From Variovorax paradoxus (lineage in GTDB: Bacteria > Pseudomonadota > Gammaproteobacteria > Burkholderiales > Burkholderiaceae_C): a stretch of DNA of 64,000 nt. Both the position numbers and the translations under genes were made by a program. Below are positions 25,687-34,931 of the stretch, piece after piece; position 1 is the stretch's first letter; every line of letters begins with the position of its first letter. Below the pieces are notes generated by a model, which searched no databases, was not told where the DNA came from, and saw only the letters and a program-made list of their open reading frames with translations. The DNA lies in assembly GCF_022009635.1 (NCBI RefSeq), contig NZ_CP091716.1, forward strand, positions 7,682,501-7,746,500. Reading direction: 5' to 3'.

Positions 25687-28602
25687 TCATCCATTGGTGC
25701 CAGTTATCGATGCATTTGGCCGCGAAGGCAGGATTTGGTCAGCATAGCGGTCAACCGGGAAGCGAAACACACCCCGCAAGTTGATGCTCTCCAGCCTGGT
25801 GGGCGCAATCTTCCCGATCAGTTCCGGTGGAATGACCTGGCGGCGGTTCGACCAGCGATCCAGGACCGCCTGCATCTGTGAGGTATTCCACGCCATCACG
25901 ATGTTGGCCATCAGGCTCAACGCATCGGCCACAGCCTGCATTTCATCGACACGTTTGGCCTGCGCCGGGCTGATCCGGCCGGTATAAATGGCGCGCTTGA
26001 GGGCGTTAACAGCCTCGCCCCGATTGAGCACCCGGCGCAACTCGTTCCTGAAAGCGTCCTTGACAAAGTAGTCAGCCAAAAACGCCGTACGCAGCAACCG
26101 CCCCAATTGCACGCCAGCCTCATAGATTGGATCGCCCTGGGCGGCAGAACCGAACCGCGCAAGAGCTGCCACCGCACTGGCATGTCCGCTCATGACCGAG
26201 GCTGCCAGGTGCACCAGACTATCCCAATGCTTTTCGATCAAAGCGACGTCGACATTGGCTTCGCACACCGCAGCGATTTCTGCGGGCACTTTGGTGCCGC
26301 GTGGCACAAAGAGGTGGCGCTGTTTGAGTTCCTTCAACCGCGGGCAAAGATCAAAACCAAGCAAACGGGCATGTGACATGGCAAAGTCGGTGTAGCCATG
26401 GGTATCCACAGCAAGCTGGCTGGTCTCCAGCTTTTCTTGGCGGATGACACCTTCAATGGCCACGCCCGCCTGGCGCTCATTGAGCACAAAGGGCTGCGCA
26501 TGGAAGATGCCCCACCGGTCTTTTACATGGGAGTAGATTCCAATGGAAGGTGTGTTGCGCCGAGGATCAAGCCGGGCTTGCCACACCCGTTTGGTGGTCT
26601 CCATGCTCATCATGTCAGAAGATGCCAAATCGGACCGCCCCCAGGTGGCGGCAATCGGGTGTCGCTGCATGAATTCCAGCACAGCCTGGCAGGCCTGGCT
26701 CAGACGCCGTTCGTCCCGCGCCCAGCGCATGGCCTGGCGAATGCTGGTGGCAGACAATTGCGGAATCATGCGCGCGCATTCGACCGCAGTCAGACTGGTG
26801 CCGTGGGCCATGATGCCGGCATAGACCATCAGCAGCTCGTCGGTAGAGCGCGGCTCACGTCCGAGCATGATCCAGCTAAAGCGCACCTGGGCGTCAACGG
26901 CCAGAATCACTTCCGGCAATTGAACCTCACCGATGCGGTGATCCAAAGCCGCGCGCAGCTTGGTCACTTCTGGGTCTTCGTCCTCTGCGGGCAATGGCGA
27001 CAAATGGAGTTCATCATCCACGCGCAGTACGCCACTGCGGGCTGCAGCGGCCACCGCATCGACACCGGCAGTTACTCTGGCCAGCAAAGGCTTCAAGAAA
27101 GTGGCAGCCTTGCTGGGTAACGATAGACGGGCATAGTGTTTCTTGGACTCTGCCTGCCAACGCTCGTCCGTGAAGAACAAGCGCGCACGACCCCGAAAGC
27201 TCAGGCTGTGCTCAATCCAGACCGAGCCATTGCGCACCGCGCGGCGCAGGGCAAACAGGGTGGCCACCTCCAACGCCTGAAACGCCCGTTCCCGGTCTGG
27301 GCTGGAGATCGAAACCTGCCAGATCATTCCCAGACTTGGTGCCACCACTTCAACTGGCAGCTTTCTGGATCCTTTGAGATATAAAGCTTGCAGCTTGGCA
27401 AGGTACTCGATGGCAGGATGCTCGCCGGTGGCCTGCCAGGGCAGCTTTGCAATGGCGACGAGCAACGACCGCACGGGGCGAATTCCATCAATCAATCCCT
27501 CGCGGACCAGGGAGGCCCTGCTCGGTGGTTTGCGTTTCTGGGTTTCGGTGATCAAGGCTTCAAGACGGGCACGCAACTCAGCATCTGGCACCGCACCTTG
27601 CGCGCTCAAGGCAACAAGTTCGCCGAGCAGCGTTTTGTACATTGCGGCCCAATTGACGGTAGCGGGGACATCGGCGGCAGCCTGACGCCACAGATCGGCG
27701 ATCCGGCGCTGCACCATAAGGATCAACTGGTCTGTGGTGGTGAACAGGCAATACCGAAGAAAGCATGCGACCTCCACGGTGCGCGCTGGCTCTTTGATCT
27801 TGGCTCCGGCTGAGGGCGGCCTGGAGACAAGTCGGCGCGCGTAGCGGCGCAAGATGAGATCGGGGATGTCTGCCAGGTGCTTATGAACGTCCAGCGTGTA
27901 AAGCAGGTCGATGCGCTCCAGTACCTCGCTGATTTGGCGGGTTGAGTGTTTCGCCGGTGCAGCCCATAGCCAACTCTGCTGGGTTTGTCCATCTGGGCGC
28001 AGCTCTGAAACTGAGGCTCGCCAGCGATCAAGTGTTGCTGGATCAACGCTGGCGGCGATGGCGGTGCCTGTTTCAACTTCAAGCTGGGCAAGTGCCGCCG
28101 CAATCAGTGTCCGAATTGCCCGCTCGTGCACGATCACCAGCTTGTTCTTGTACAGCCATTGACGCGCCCGCACGAGTAGCTGATCGCGGTCGGCGCAGCG
28201 CGCCACTTCGTCGCGCAGTTCACGTACCAGTGAGCGGCGCTGGTGCTCGCTCATCCACTGGAATCCAAGGACCGTGCAGGCTACTTGTTGGTGATCGAAT
28301 AGCGTGCGCCCGCGTTCATACATGGCTCTCAGCGAGGCGACTTCTGGTGCTGCAATGCCAAGCTCGTTGCCAAGGTGGCGCCACAAGGCTACTGGAATTA
28401 CCCGAAAGGCACCGAGCAAACGCCCACTCATGCGCAGGAAACCAATATGGAGCGCCAGACCAAGCTTGTGGGAATCACCTCGGCGTGCATTGATTGCGTC
28501 GCGCTCGGCACCATCGAAGGTGAAAAATGCCTTCATCTCGAAGTCGCTGATATCGCGGGGGAGCCCACGCATCCCCAAAAACGTTGTGTGCCAACCCTGC
28601 AT
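25687..28602 (-). CDS. tnpA: IS1071 transposase (Tn3 family)
   Basis: A 971-residue Tn3-family DDE transposase when started at MQGWHTTFLGMRGLP; a start four codons earlier is possible. The C-terminal DDE_Tnp_Tn3 domain is complete, with VDTHGYTDFAMSHARLLGF (the catalytic Asp region), and SLMANIVMAWNTSQMQAVLD with the Glu-side residues near the end. The length equals that reported for IS1071 TnpA. It is probably functional, since no frameshift is seen. Confidence 0.95.
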   Translation of the reverse strand: MQGWHTTFLGMRGLPRDISDFEMKAFFTFDGAERDAINARRGDSHKLGLALHIGFLRMSGRLLGAFRVIPVALWRHLGNELGIAAPEVASLRAMYERGRTLFDHQQVACTVLGFQWMSEHQRRSLVRELRDEVARCADRDQLLVRARQWLYKNKLVIVHERAIRTLIAAALAQLEVETGTAIAASVDPATLDRWRASVSELRPDGQTQQSWLWAAPAKHSTRQISEVLERIDLLYTLDVHKHLADIPDLILRRYARRLVSRPPSAGAKIKEPARTVEVACFLRYCLFTTTDQLILMVQRRIADLWRQAAADVPATVNWAAMYKTLLGELVALSAQGAVPDAELRARLEALITETQKRKPPSRASLVREGLIDGIRPVRSLLVAIAKLPWQATGEHPAIEYLAKLQALYLKGSRKLPVEVVAPSLGMIWQVSISSPDRERAFQALEVATLFALRRAVRNGSVWIEHSLSFRGRARLFFTDERWQAESKKHYARLSLPSKAATFLKPLLARVTAGVDAVAAAARSGVLRVDDELHLSPLPAEDEDPEVTKLRAALDHRIGEVQLPEVILAVDAQVRFSWIMLGREPRSTDELLMVYAGIMAHGTSLTAVECARMIPQLSATSIRQAMRWARDERRLSQACQAVLEFMQRHPIAATWGRSDLASSDMMSMETTKRVWQARLDPRRNTPSIGIYSHVKDRWGIFHAQPFVLNERQAGVAIEGVIRQEKLETSQLAVDTHGYTDFAMSHARLLGFDLCPRLKELKQRHLFVPRGTKVPAEIAAVCEANVDVALIEKHWDSLVHLAASVMSGHASAVAALARFGSAAQGDPIYEAGVQLGRLLRTAFLADYFVKDAFRNELRRVLNRGEAVNALKRAIYTGRISPAQAKRVDEMQAVADALSLMANIVMAWNTSQMQAVLDRWSNRRQVIPPELIGKIAPTRLESINLRGVFRFPVDRYADQILPSRPNASITGTNG

Positions 28603-28709
28603 CGTGAACCTCAAAAGTGGGAGGCCACCATACCCGTTTACAAAGCGAACAGGAAAGTCAATGAAATCAACGGTCTACCCAGACCACCCCCGCGCCAGTG
28701 CTAGCTTTG

Positions 28710-28747
28710 CGTACCGTCACTTATTGCACTGAAAACGAGGAGACCCC
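28710..28747 (-). repeat. IS1071 right terminal inverted repeat (perfect core)
   Basis: Inverted copy of 25544-25581. It is the boundary with the truncated enoyl-CoA hydratase. Confidence 0.95.
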
Positions 28748-28842
28748 GTCAGGTCGTCGGGGGTCAAGCGGTTGGCCTGATCGGGGCGCTGCAGTGTGAT
28801 GGTGGCGACATGACCCGCCAAATGCAGTTGAGGTGTGCTCAT
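28748..28842 (-). pseudogene. Enoyl-CoA hydratase start, truncated by IS1071
   Basis: From an ATG at 28842 the minus strand encodes HLAGHVATITLQRPDQANRL and about eight more residues, then runs into the IS1071 end. This is the N-terminal strand pair of the crotonase fold, very like the intact gene at 51121 (GAVATITLRRPREHNRI). It begins three bases after the stop of the upstream hydratase gene, so it was the last known gene of that operon. Only about 31 codons survive. Confidence 0.8.
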
Positions 28843-28844
28843 GC

Positions 28845-29651
28845 TCAACGCCCCTGGAACCGCGGAGGACGCTTTTCGAGAAAGGCCGTGCGGCCTTCCC
28901 TGTAGTCCTCGCTGTCGAAGCAGCGATCAACGAGCGCGGCGACTTCCGCGTCATCTGTCTTGCTGTATTGCTCGAACAGCCGCACCGCCGCCTTGGCCGC
29001 GTGCACCGTAAGCGGCGCATTGCCCGCAATGCGCGCCGCATAGTCACTCACGAACGCCTCGAGTTCAGCCCCATCGACCGAGAAGTTGATCAGGCCGATG
29101 CGCAGCGCTTCATCGGCGGCGAGGAAGCGGGCGCTGAACAGGATGTCTTTCGCGGTCGAGGGCCCCACCAGACGCGCCAGCGCCGCGAGGCCTTCGTACT
29201 CGTAGCCCAGCCCGAGTTTGGCCGCCGGTATTCCGAAAACAGAACCGGTGGTGGCAATCCGGACATCGGCGGCCAGCGCGATCGCCAGGCCACCGCCGAT
29301 GCAAAAGCCATCGATCATTGCCACCAGAGGCTTCGTCAGACGCGCCAGCCCGACGTGCGCACGCGCAGCGATGTCGCCGTATGTCTTCTTCTGCGCGGCA
29401 TTGGCCCGGTGTTCGTCGAACTCGGAGATGTCGGCGCCCGAGACGAACGACTTGCCACCGGCTCCACGCATGATGACGACACGCACATCGCCATCGTCCT
29501 GGAGCGACTCGATGGCATCGCCCAGCCCCTGCCACATCGCCAGCGACATCGCGTTGCGGCGCTCGGGATTGTTGAAGGTAATCCAGCCCACGTCATCCTC
29601 AACGGTCGCGATGATCTTGGTCGTCTCCAGGGGTAGTGCTCGCGCGTTCAT
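28845..29651 (-). CDS. Enoyl-CoA hydratase/isomerase (crotonase family)
   Basis: A 268-residue crotonase-fold enzyme. The oxyanion-hole segments are present: SFVSGADISEF (CoA-binding/oxyanion) and IDGFCIGGGLAIALAADVRIA (second oxyanion Gly pair). It would hydrate or isomerise an enoyl-CoA in the cytoplasm. Its ATG overlaps the stop of the CoA-transferase gene by four bases, and it lies in the ABC importer operon. The actual substrate is unknown. Confidence 0.9.
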   Translation of the reverse strand: MNARALPLETTKIIATVEDDVGWITFNNPERRNAMSLAMWQGLGDAIESLQDDGDVRVVIMRGAGGKSFVSGADISEFDEHRANAAQKKTYGDIAARAHVGLARLTKPLVAMIDGFCIGGGLAIALAADVRIATTGSVFGIPAAKLGLGYEYEGLAALARLVGPSTAKDILFSARFLAADEALRIGLINFSVDGAELEAFVSDYAARIAGNAPLTVHAAKAAVRLFEQYSKTDDAEVAALVDRCFDSEDYREGRTAFLEKRPPRFQGR

Positions 29652-30850
29652 TCGACTGCTCCCGCGCTCTTCATCGTTTCGATCGCATCACGGCTGTAGC
29701 CCAGCTCTTCGAGCAGGATGTCGGTCTGCTCGCCGGGATCGGGGGCCGCGTGATGGAAATACTCGGGGTGCGGAAACGCCGAAAGGTTGATCGGTGAACG
29801 GATCAGGTTGACCTCGCCAAGCACCGGGTGCTTCGCCGGGCGCGTCATGCGCAGGTGCTTGACCTGCGCATCTTCGAAAGCCTGCCCGATGTTGTAGACC
29901 GGACCGCAGGGCACGCCAGCCGGGTTCAGCCGGGCAACGAGTTCCGCGACGGTGAACTTCCGCGTCACTTCATTGACTTCGGTGTCGAGCTGGCGGCGAT
30001 TTGCAACGCGCGACTCGAACGCCTTGTAGTCGGGGTTGTCGTGGAGCTTCTGCGCACCGAGCGCCTCGCAAAATCCCGCCCACATGTACTGCGTGCTCGC
30101 GCAGATGTTGACCTGTCCATCGCTGGCATCGAAGGTGCTCATGGGTACCTGTGTCGGGTGTGCATTGCCTTCCTGCACCGGTATCTCGCCCGCCACCGTG
30201 TAGCGCGCACCCTGAAAGTCGAGCTTGTTGAGCATCCCCTCGATCAGGGACGTGTGAACCCATTGCCCCTCCCCCGTGCGCTCGCGATGCAGCAGCGCAA
30301 GCAGGATGCCCTGTCCCAGGAACATCCCGGCAGTGGTGTCGGAGATGGCGATGCCGGTGCGCACAGCGCCGCGTCCGGGTTCTCCGGTCACGGAGCTCAA
30401 GCCGGACATGCCCTGCACGATCTGGTCGACGCCCGGCCGATCGCTGTAGGGGCCGTCCTGGCCGAAGCCCGAGATGCTTGCGAGGATGATGCGCGGATTG
30501 ATCTTCCTCAGCTGTTCGTACGTCAGGCCCAGACGCTCCTTGACCACCGAGCGAAAGTTCTCCGCCACCACGTCGCTGCGCGCAATCAGGCGCTTGAGCA
30601 CGTCCGCTCCTTGCGGCGTCTTGAGGTCGAGGCAAAGACTGCGCTTGTTGCGATGCAGGTTCTGCTCGTCCGAGCCCCGGCGGCGCCCCGTCACGGAACC
30701 CCGATCCTTCAACGCCGGCGGTTCTACCCGCGTCACGTCGGCCCCCCAGTCGGCCAGCAGGCGCACGGCCGTCGGGCCGGCGCGCGCAATGGTCAGGTCG
30801 AGCACCTTGAAGCCAGAGAGCGGAGGTTGGGGTGATTGGGAAATCGACAT
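29648..30850 (-). CDS. CaiB/BaiF family (class III) CoA-transferase
   Basis: A 400-residue enzyme that moves CoA between carboxylic acids. Features are FKVLDLTIARAGPTAVRLLADWGADVTRVEP, LDLKTPQGADVLKRLI and RTGIAISDTTAGMF, with the catalytic Asp in the last motif. It is placed between an ABC importer and enoyl-CoA hydratases, so it likely activates the imported acid. It shares its fold and only moderate similarity with the CoA-transferase at 49907, so the two modules are related but not recent copies. Confidence 0.92.
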   Translation of the reverse strand: MSISQSPQPPLSGFKVLDLTIARAGPTAVRLLADWGADVTRVEPPALKDRGSVTGRRRGSDEQNLHRNKRSLCLDLKTPQGADVLKRLIARSDVVAENFRSVVKERLGLTYEQLRKINPRIILASISGFGQDGPYSDRPGVDQIVQGMSGLSSVTGEPGRGAVRTGIAISDTTAGMFLGQGILLALLHRERTGEGQWVHTSLIEGMLNKLDFQGARYTVAGEIPVQEGNAHPTQVPMSTFDASDGQVNICASTQYMWAGFCEALGAQKLHDNPDYKAFESRVANRRQLDTEVNEVTRKFTVAELVARLNPAGVPCGPVYNIGQAFEDAQVKHLRMTRPAKHPVLGEVNLIRSPINLSAFPHPEYFHHAAPDPGEQTDILLEELGYSRDAIETMKSAGAVE

Positions 30851-30901
30851 GGAAACCTTGTGAAGATGAAGAGAGTTCTTTGAAGAGATGAAGGCGCGGA
30901 C

Positions 30902-31963
30902 TCAGCTCACGAGCGCAACGCCGGCCGGGTCGATCGACAGCAGCGATTCGTGTCCGACATCGAGCACGCTGGACGGCGGGGCGTGCACCTTGAGTTCGTC
31001 GCCGCCAGCCGTCGGACGCACGAGGTAGTCCCAGTACTCGCCCAGGTAGGTTCTGGCGACGACGGACACCGCCCCCATCGGCAATGCGCCGTTGCCCTGC
31101 GGTCCGAGGAACAGCGATTGCGGGCGGATCGAGATGCGCATGTCGGCCGACGCGGCTGCCGCCTGACCGCCCATCGGCAGCACGCCCTCCAACCCGCGCA
31201 GCCGGATCTGCCCGTCGCGGACGTGGCCTTCGACGAGGTTGGTCTGCCCGATGAAACCCGCGACGAAGCGCGTGCGGGGACGGTTGTAGAGGTTCCACGG
31301 CGTGTCGATCTGTTCGAGCTTGCCGAGGTTGAGCACAGCGATGCGGTCCGAGATCGTCATCGCTTCCGTCTGGTCGTGCGTGACATAGACGGTCGTGAAA
31401 TTGAACTCGTCGTGCAGCCGGCGGATCTCGCCAGCCATCTCCTCGCGCAGATTCGCGTCGAGGTTCGACAGAGGCTCGTCGAGCAGAAGCACTTCCGGCC
31501 GGACCACCATCGCGCGCGCCAGCGCCACGCGCTGCTGCTGGCCACCCGAGAGCTCCGCCGGATATCGCTGCGCGAGTGCTCCGAGCTTCACCACATCCAG
31601 CATCTCCTCGACGCGGCGCTTGCTTTCTTCGCCCGGTACACGGCGCACGTTGAGACCGAACGCGACGTTCTCGGCCACCGTCATGTTCGGCCAGATCGCA
31701 TAGCTCTGGAAGATCATCGACATGCCGCGGTGTTCCGGCGGCACGGTGCGCCCGGCGCCCGAGATCTGCCTGCCGTCGACGGCGATCGAGCCGCCGCTGA
31801 GTTCGATGAAGCCCGCGATCATGCGCAGCGTCGTGGTCTTGCCGCAGCCCGAGGGCCCCAGCAGCGTGACGAGTTCGCCCTTCCTCAGCTGCAGGCTCAG
31901 GTCGTCGACCACGGCCAGCGCGCCGTATTGCTTGCGGACGTTGTTCAGTTCGAGTTTGGACAT
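30902..31963 (-). CDS. ABC transporter ATP-binding protein (PotA/FbpC type)
   Basis: A 353-residue ATPase of an importer. Walker A GPSGCGKTT near residue 38, signature LSGGQQQRVALARAM, Walker B VLLLDEPLSNLD and a C-terminal TOBE-like regulatory domain with ISIRPQSLFLG. It lies 12 bases after the permease gene. The type is that of iron(III), polyamine, phosphonate and organic-acid importers; the ligand depends on the binding protein. Confidence 0.93.
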   Translation of the reverse strand: MSKLELNNVRKQYGALAVVDDLSLQLRKGELVTLLGPSGCGKTTTLRMIAGFIELSGGSIAVDGRQISGAGRTVPPEHRGMSMIFQSYAIWPNMTVAENVAFGLNVRRVPGEESKRRVEEMLDVVKLGALAQRYPAELSGGQQQRVALARAMVVRPEVLLLDEPLSNLDANLREEMAGEIRRLHDEFNFTTVYVTHDQTEAMTISDRIAVLNLGKLEQIDTPWNLYNRPRTRFVAGFIGQTNLVEGHVRDGQIRLRGLEGVLPMGGQAAAASADMRISIRPQSLFLGPQGNGALPMGAVSVVARTYLGEYWDYLVRPTAGGDELKVHAPPSSVLDVGHESLLSIDPAGVALVS

Positions 31964-31975
31964 CAGAAAAACCTT

Positions 31976-33697
31976 TCAAGAACGGCGCAACATGAAGTCG
32001 CGCCCCGCGATACGCATGCCGATGCCCACCACCAGCGTCACGATCACCACCAGCACCACGCCCATCGCCGCGAGGCTTTCGTAGTTGCCCTGCTCGCTCA
32101 GATCGAGCGTGAGCACCGAAACCACACGCGAGGCGGGCCCCGTCAGGAAAACGGCGGTGGAGAGTTCCTTCGTGCAGATCACGAACACCAGGATGAAAGC
32201 GCCGACCAACGTCTTGTTGAGCAGCGGCACGACCACCTTGCCCAGTGCGGTGAGGCGCCCGCCGCCAAGGATGCGAACGGCCTCCTCCAGCTCCGGGTTG
32301 AGCGAGCGCACCCCGGCGCCGCAGGCCGTGACCGCGATCGGCAGGAAGCGCGTCGTGAAGGCCACCACCACCAGTGCGCCCGTGCCGTACAGCGAGAACG
32401 GAGGCCCGGCATACGCGGCGTAGAGCCCGATGGCCAGGATCAACCCCGGCACCGCCACCGGCGCCAGCGCAAGAAACTGAATCAGCGTGGGAAACGGCGT
32501 GATGCGTCGCTGTGTCGCGTAGGCCACGCACATCCCCATCGCGACGCAGACCAGTGCGGTGACGGCCGAATAGGTGACGGTGTTCACCAGCGCCGAGCGC
32601 ACGGTCAACTGCTCGAAGAAGATGTTGTAGAAGTTCGCGAACGTGAGGTTGCCCGCACTGAAGCCGCGCCCCCAGGCCTTCGACAGCGAAGCCAGGACAA
32701 GGATGATCAGCGGCATCACCACCGTGAGAAGTGACACCAACGCCGAATAGCCGAGCAGCACCCATTTCCAGGCCCCCACGTCGAACGGCCTTCGCTCGCC
32801 GCCCTTGCCGGACACCGACACGAACCCCTTGCGGGCGAGCAGGCGGCGCTGCAGGTACAGCATCACCACGGTCAACGCGAGGATCGGCATCGAGAACGCC
32901 GCAGCCTGCTCGACCTTGAGCGGGTACTCGAAGAACGACACGATCTGCGTCGTCGCGAGATTCAGGCCCGCGGGAATCGCGATGAGCGCGGGCGTACCGT
33001 ACAGCGCGACCGATTCGAGAAAGATCAGGATCGCGGCGCCGACGATGGAAGGCAGCACCAGCGGCAGTGTCACGCGCGTCAGCGTGCGCAGCTTGCCCGC
33101 GCCATGAATCGATGCCGCGTCTTCCAACTCGGTGGACACCAGGTCCAGCGCCGACTTGGTGAACACGTAGATGAGCGGATAGGTGTACAGCGCGATGACG
33201 AAGGCCAGTCCCCAGAAGCTGAAGATGTTGAACGGCCCCCTGTCCGTGCCCAATACCTCCGACCAGAGCCTGTTGAGCCATCCCGCGTTGGGGCCTGCCA
33301 GCAGGATCCAGGCGATGGCGCCTAGGAAGTTCGGCATGACGAACGCAGCCAGCACGCTCACATGCGTGAAGCCGCGCGCTGGCATGTTCGTGCGCGAGAC
33401 GGCCAGTGCGAGCGGCACGCCGAGCGCGATCGCAATGGCTGTCACCGCAACGCCAAGGTAGAACGAATTGAGCAGCGCCTGGAGGTTGCGGCTGCGGCCC
33501 AGGGCGGCGGCATAGCTGCTGAACGACAGCGTGCCGTCCGCCGTGTGAAAGCTGTCCCAGATCAACCGCAGGATCGGGTTCGCCACGAGCAGGATGAGCA
33601 GAAGGATCAGTGTGCCGAACAGCCAGACTGCCGGATCGCCCATCCGGTTCGGGATGCGAGCGCGCATCGGCGGCGCGATTGTGACGGCCTCAGACAC
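31976..33697 (-). CDS. ABC transporter permease, fused two-domain (FbpB/PhnU-V type)
   Basis: A 573-residue inner-membrane protein with about twelve helices, formed from two binding-protein-dependent permease domains in tandem. Each has an EAA-type loop contacting the ATPase (ELEDAASIHGAGKLRTLTRV in the first and ELEEAVRILGGGRLTALGKV in the second). A single fused chain is usual in this ferric-iron/2-aminoethylphosphonate-like importer group. It overlaps the binding-protein gene by eight bases. Confidence 0.93.
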   Translation of the reverse strand: MSEAVTIAPPMRARIPNRMGDPAVWLFGTLILLLILLVANPILRLIWDSFHTADGTLSFSSYAAALGRSRNLQALLNSFYLGVAVTAIAIALGVPLALAVSRTNMPARGFTHVSVLAAFVMPNFLGAIAWILLAGPNAGWLNRLWSEVLGTDRGPFNIFSFWGLAFVIALYTYPLIYVFTKSALDLVSTELEDAASIHGAGKLRTLTRVTLPLVLPSIVGAAILIFLESVALYGTPALIAIPAGLNLATTQIVSFFEYPLKVEQAAAFSMPILALTVVMLYLQRRLLARKGFVSVSGKGGERRPFDVGAWKWVLLGYSALVSLLTVVMPLIILVLASLSKAWGRGFSAGNLTFANFYNIFFEQLTVRSALVNTVTYSAVTALVCVAMGMCVAYATQRRITPFPTLIQFLALAPVAVPGLILAIGLYAAYAGPPFSLYGTGALVVVAFTTRFLPIAVTACGAGVRSLNPELEEAVRILGGGRLTALGKVVVPLLNKTLVGAFILVFVICTKELSTAVFLTGPASRVVSVLTLDLSEQGNYESLAAMGVVLVVIVTLVVGIGMRIAGRDFMLRRS

Positions 33698-34739
33698 CGA
33701 ACGCGTCTTTCCACAGGTCGATCACTTCAGGCAGCTGATCGACGGACTCCTTAGCCGTCGGCTGCAGCACGGTCTTGACATCGCCCAGGCCAAGCACGCC
33801 AGGCAGCGGTCTGGCGCCGGCGCGTCGAGGGATGCCATACAGCTGCGTGGTGATTCGATCCGCATCCTCGCTCACCAGCATCCATTCCATGAACAGCTTG
33901 GATGCGTTCGGATGCGGTGCATTGGCCATGATGGCCGACGGGGAAACGATCAGTACTGGCCCCTCCTTCGGCGCCGAGACGGCCAGCGGATTGCCCTTGG
34001 AGGCCGTCAGGGCTGCCAGATTGACAGGCCCCGCCGAGATCGAACGCTCGCCCGAGTTGACCGTCGTGACGGTGTCGATGATCGAGCGCCCGACTTGCGG
34101 CTTGTTCAGCGCAAGCTTCTTGAACCAGCCGTCCCCGTAGAGCTTGCGCATCTCGATGCACCAAGTGCCGACGGCGCCACTGAAGCCCGGGTGGCCCACC
34201 GAAGCCAGGCCGCGCCACTTCGGATCGGCGAGATCCATCCAGCTGGTCGGCGCTTCTGCCGCCTTGACCTTGTTCGAGTTGTAGACCAGTCCGACCATGA
34301 AGGCACTGGCGGCGTGGTAGTAGCCATCCGCATCGAGGTTCTGCAGGCGACTGTCCATCAGCGCCGCCGATGCGGGCGTGTACTTTGTCAGCAGCTTGCG
34401 AGCCTTCAGATCAACATAGTGGCCGATGTCGGTCGACGAAAACACATCGCAGTTCGCGGTACGCGCCTTCAGGTCCTGGTTCAGGCGCTGGAACGCCACC
34501 TGCGCGGTGGTCCGCACCACGTTCACCTTGACGCCCGGGTAGCGAGCCGTGAACGCACGCGCCATGGTCTCCGCGTCCTCCGACGGCAGGAAAACGATGT
34601 ACCAGGTCAGCTCGCGTTCCTTCTTCGCGGCCTCGTACAGCGAGGCGAGATTCGCGGGCTGTGGTTGCTGGGCGTGTGCCCATGGTGCGGTCATTGCCGA
34701 TGCGGCTAGCGCGCTGAACTGTCTTCTGGTGAGGGTCAT
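33690..34739 (-). CDS. ABC transporter periplasmic binding protein (iron/organic-acid type)
   Basis: A 349-residue extracellular binding protein, first gene of the operon. MTLTRRQFSALAASAMTAPWAHA is a twin-Arg-style signal sequence. The mature part has LYEAAKKERELTWYIVF and RYPGVKVNVVRTT, like family 1 ferric-iron-binding-type proteins. No clear tyrosine iron cluster can be asserted, and the operon partners (CoA-transferase, hydratases) point to an organic acid. The ATG at 34739 is preferred to the longer frame to 34817, which would place the signal in the middle. Confidence 0.88.
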   Translation of the reverse strand: MTLTRRQFSALAASAMTAPWAHAQQPQPANLASLYEAAKKERELTWYIVFLPSEDAETMARAFTARYPGVKVNVVRTTAQVAFQRLNQDLKARTANCDVFSSTDIGHYVDLKARKLLTKYTPASAALMDSRLQNLDADGYYHAASAFMVGLVYNSNKVKAAEAPTSWMDLADPKWRGLASVGHPGFSGAVGTWCIEMRKLYGDGWFKKLALNKPQVGRSIIDTVTTVNSGERSISAGPVNLAALTASKGNPLAVSAPKEGPVLIVSPSAIMANAPHPNASKLFMEWMLVSEDADRITTQLYGIPRRAGARPLPGVLGLGDVKTVLQPTAKESVDQLPEVIDLWKDAFGV

Positions 34740-34807
34740 GTGTTTGTCTCCGGGACTGGGCGAGAACGTTCTGCTTGGGTCGGTGCAAGTGTACGGAAGA
34801 TACTTAT

Positions 34808-34838
34808 AAAAATACATATAGGGTTTTTATGTATTTTT
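34808..34838. promoter_or_regulatory. Inverted repeat, likely operator between divergent operons
   Basis: AAAAATACAT and ATGTATTTTT form perfect 10-bp arms around an 11-base AT-rich spacer, in an otherwise GC-rich genome. It lies between the ABC operon (leftward) and the oxidoreductase/GST/GntR operon (rightward). The GntR protein of the rightward operon (36831) is the natural candidate to bind it. Confidence 0.6.
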
Positions 34839-34931
34839 TTAAACAAATGAAAAGTACACATAGCCCTAAAATTAATTCGCTGCCTTCATGCGTCGGCGGC
34901 CTTATGCCCATCCAACCCTCACGTCCAACAC

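Larger units (their letters stand above)
25544..28747 (-). mobile_element. IS1071 (Tn3-family), complete, 3204 bp
   Basis: Both ends begin GGGGTCTCCTCGTTTTC and are identical for 38 bases; weaker matching runs on to about 105-110 bases, the long terminal repeats typical of IS1071. It carries only a Tn3-type transposase and no resolvase, as known for IS1071. The flanking five bases differ (TAGTT on the left, GTCAG on the right), and it joins halves of two different genes, so it has taken part in a deletion or rearrangement rather than a simple insertion here. Confidence 0.95.

Noticed and set aside
25544..28842. IS1071 composite transposon
   Set aside because: Only one IS1071 copy lies in the window; a second copy would be needed within reach of the catabolic genes.
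29970..33281. 1103-codon minus-strand frame across the CoA-transferase, ATPase and permease
   Set aside because: It is the out-of-frame reading of three genes that have clear domain motifs in other frames; its sequence is Arg/Ala-rich without motifs.
33690..34739. Ferric-iron ABC importer
   Set aside because: Fold and subunit type fit, but no iron-binding tyrosine pattern could be asserted and the operon encodes CoA-ester enzymes.
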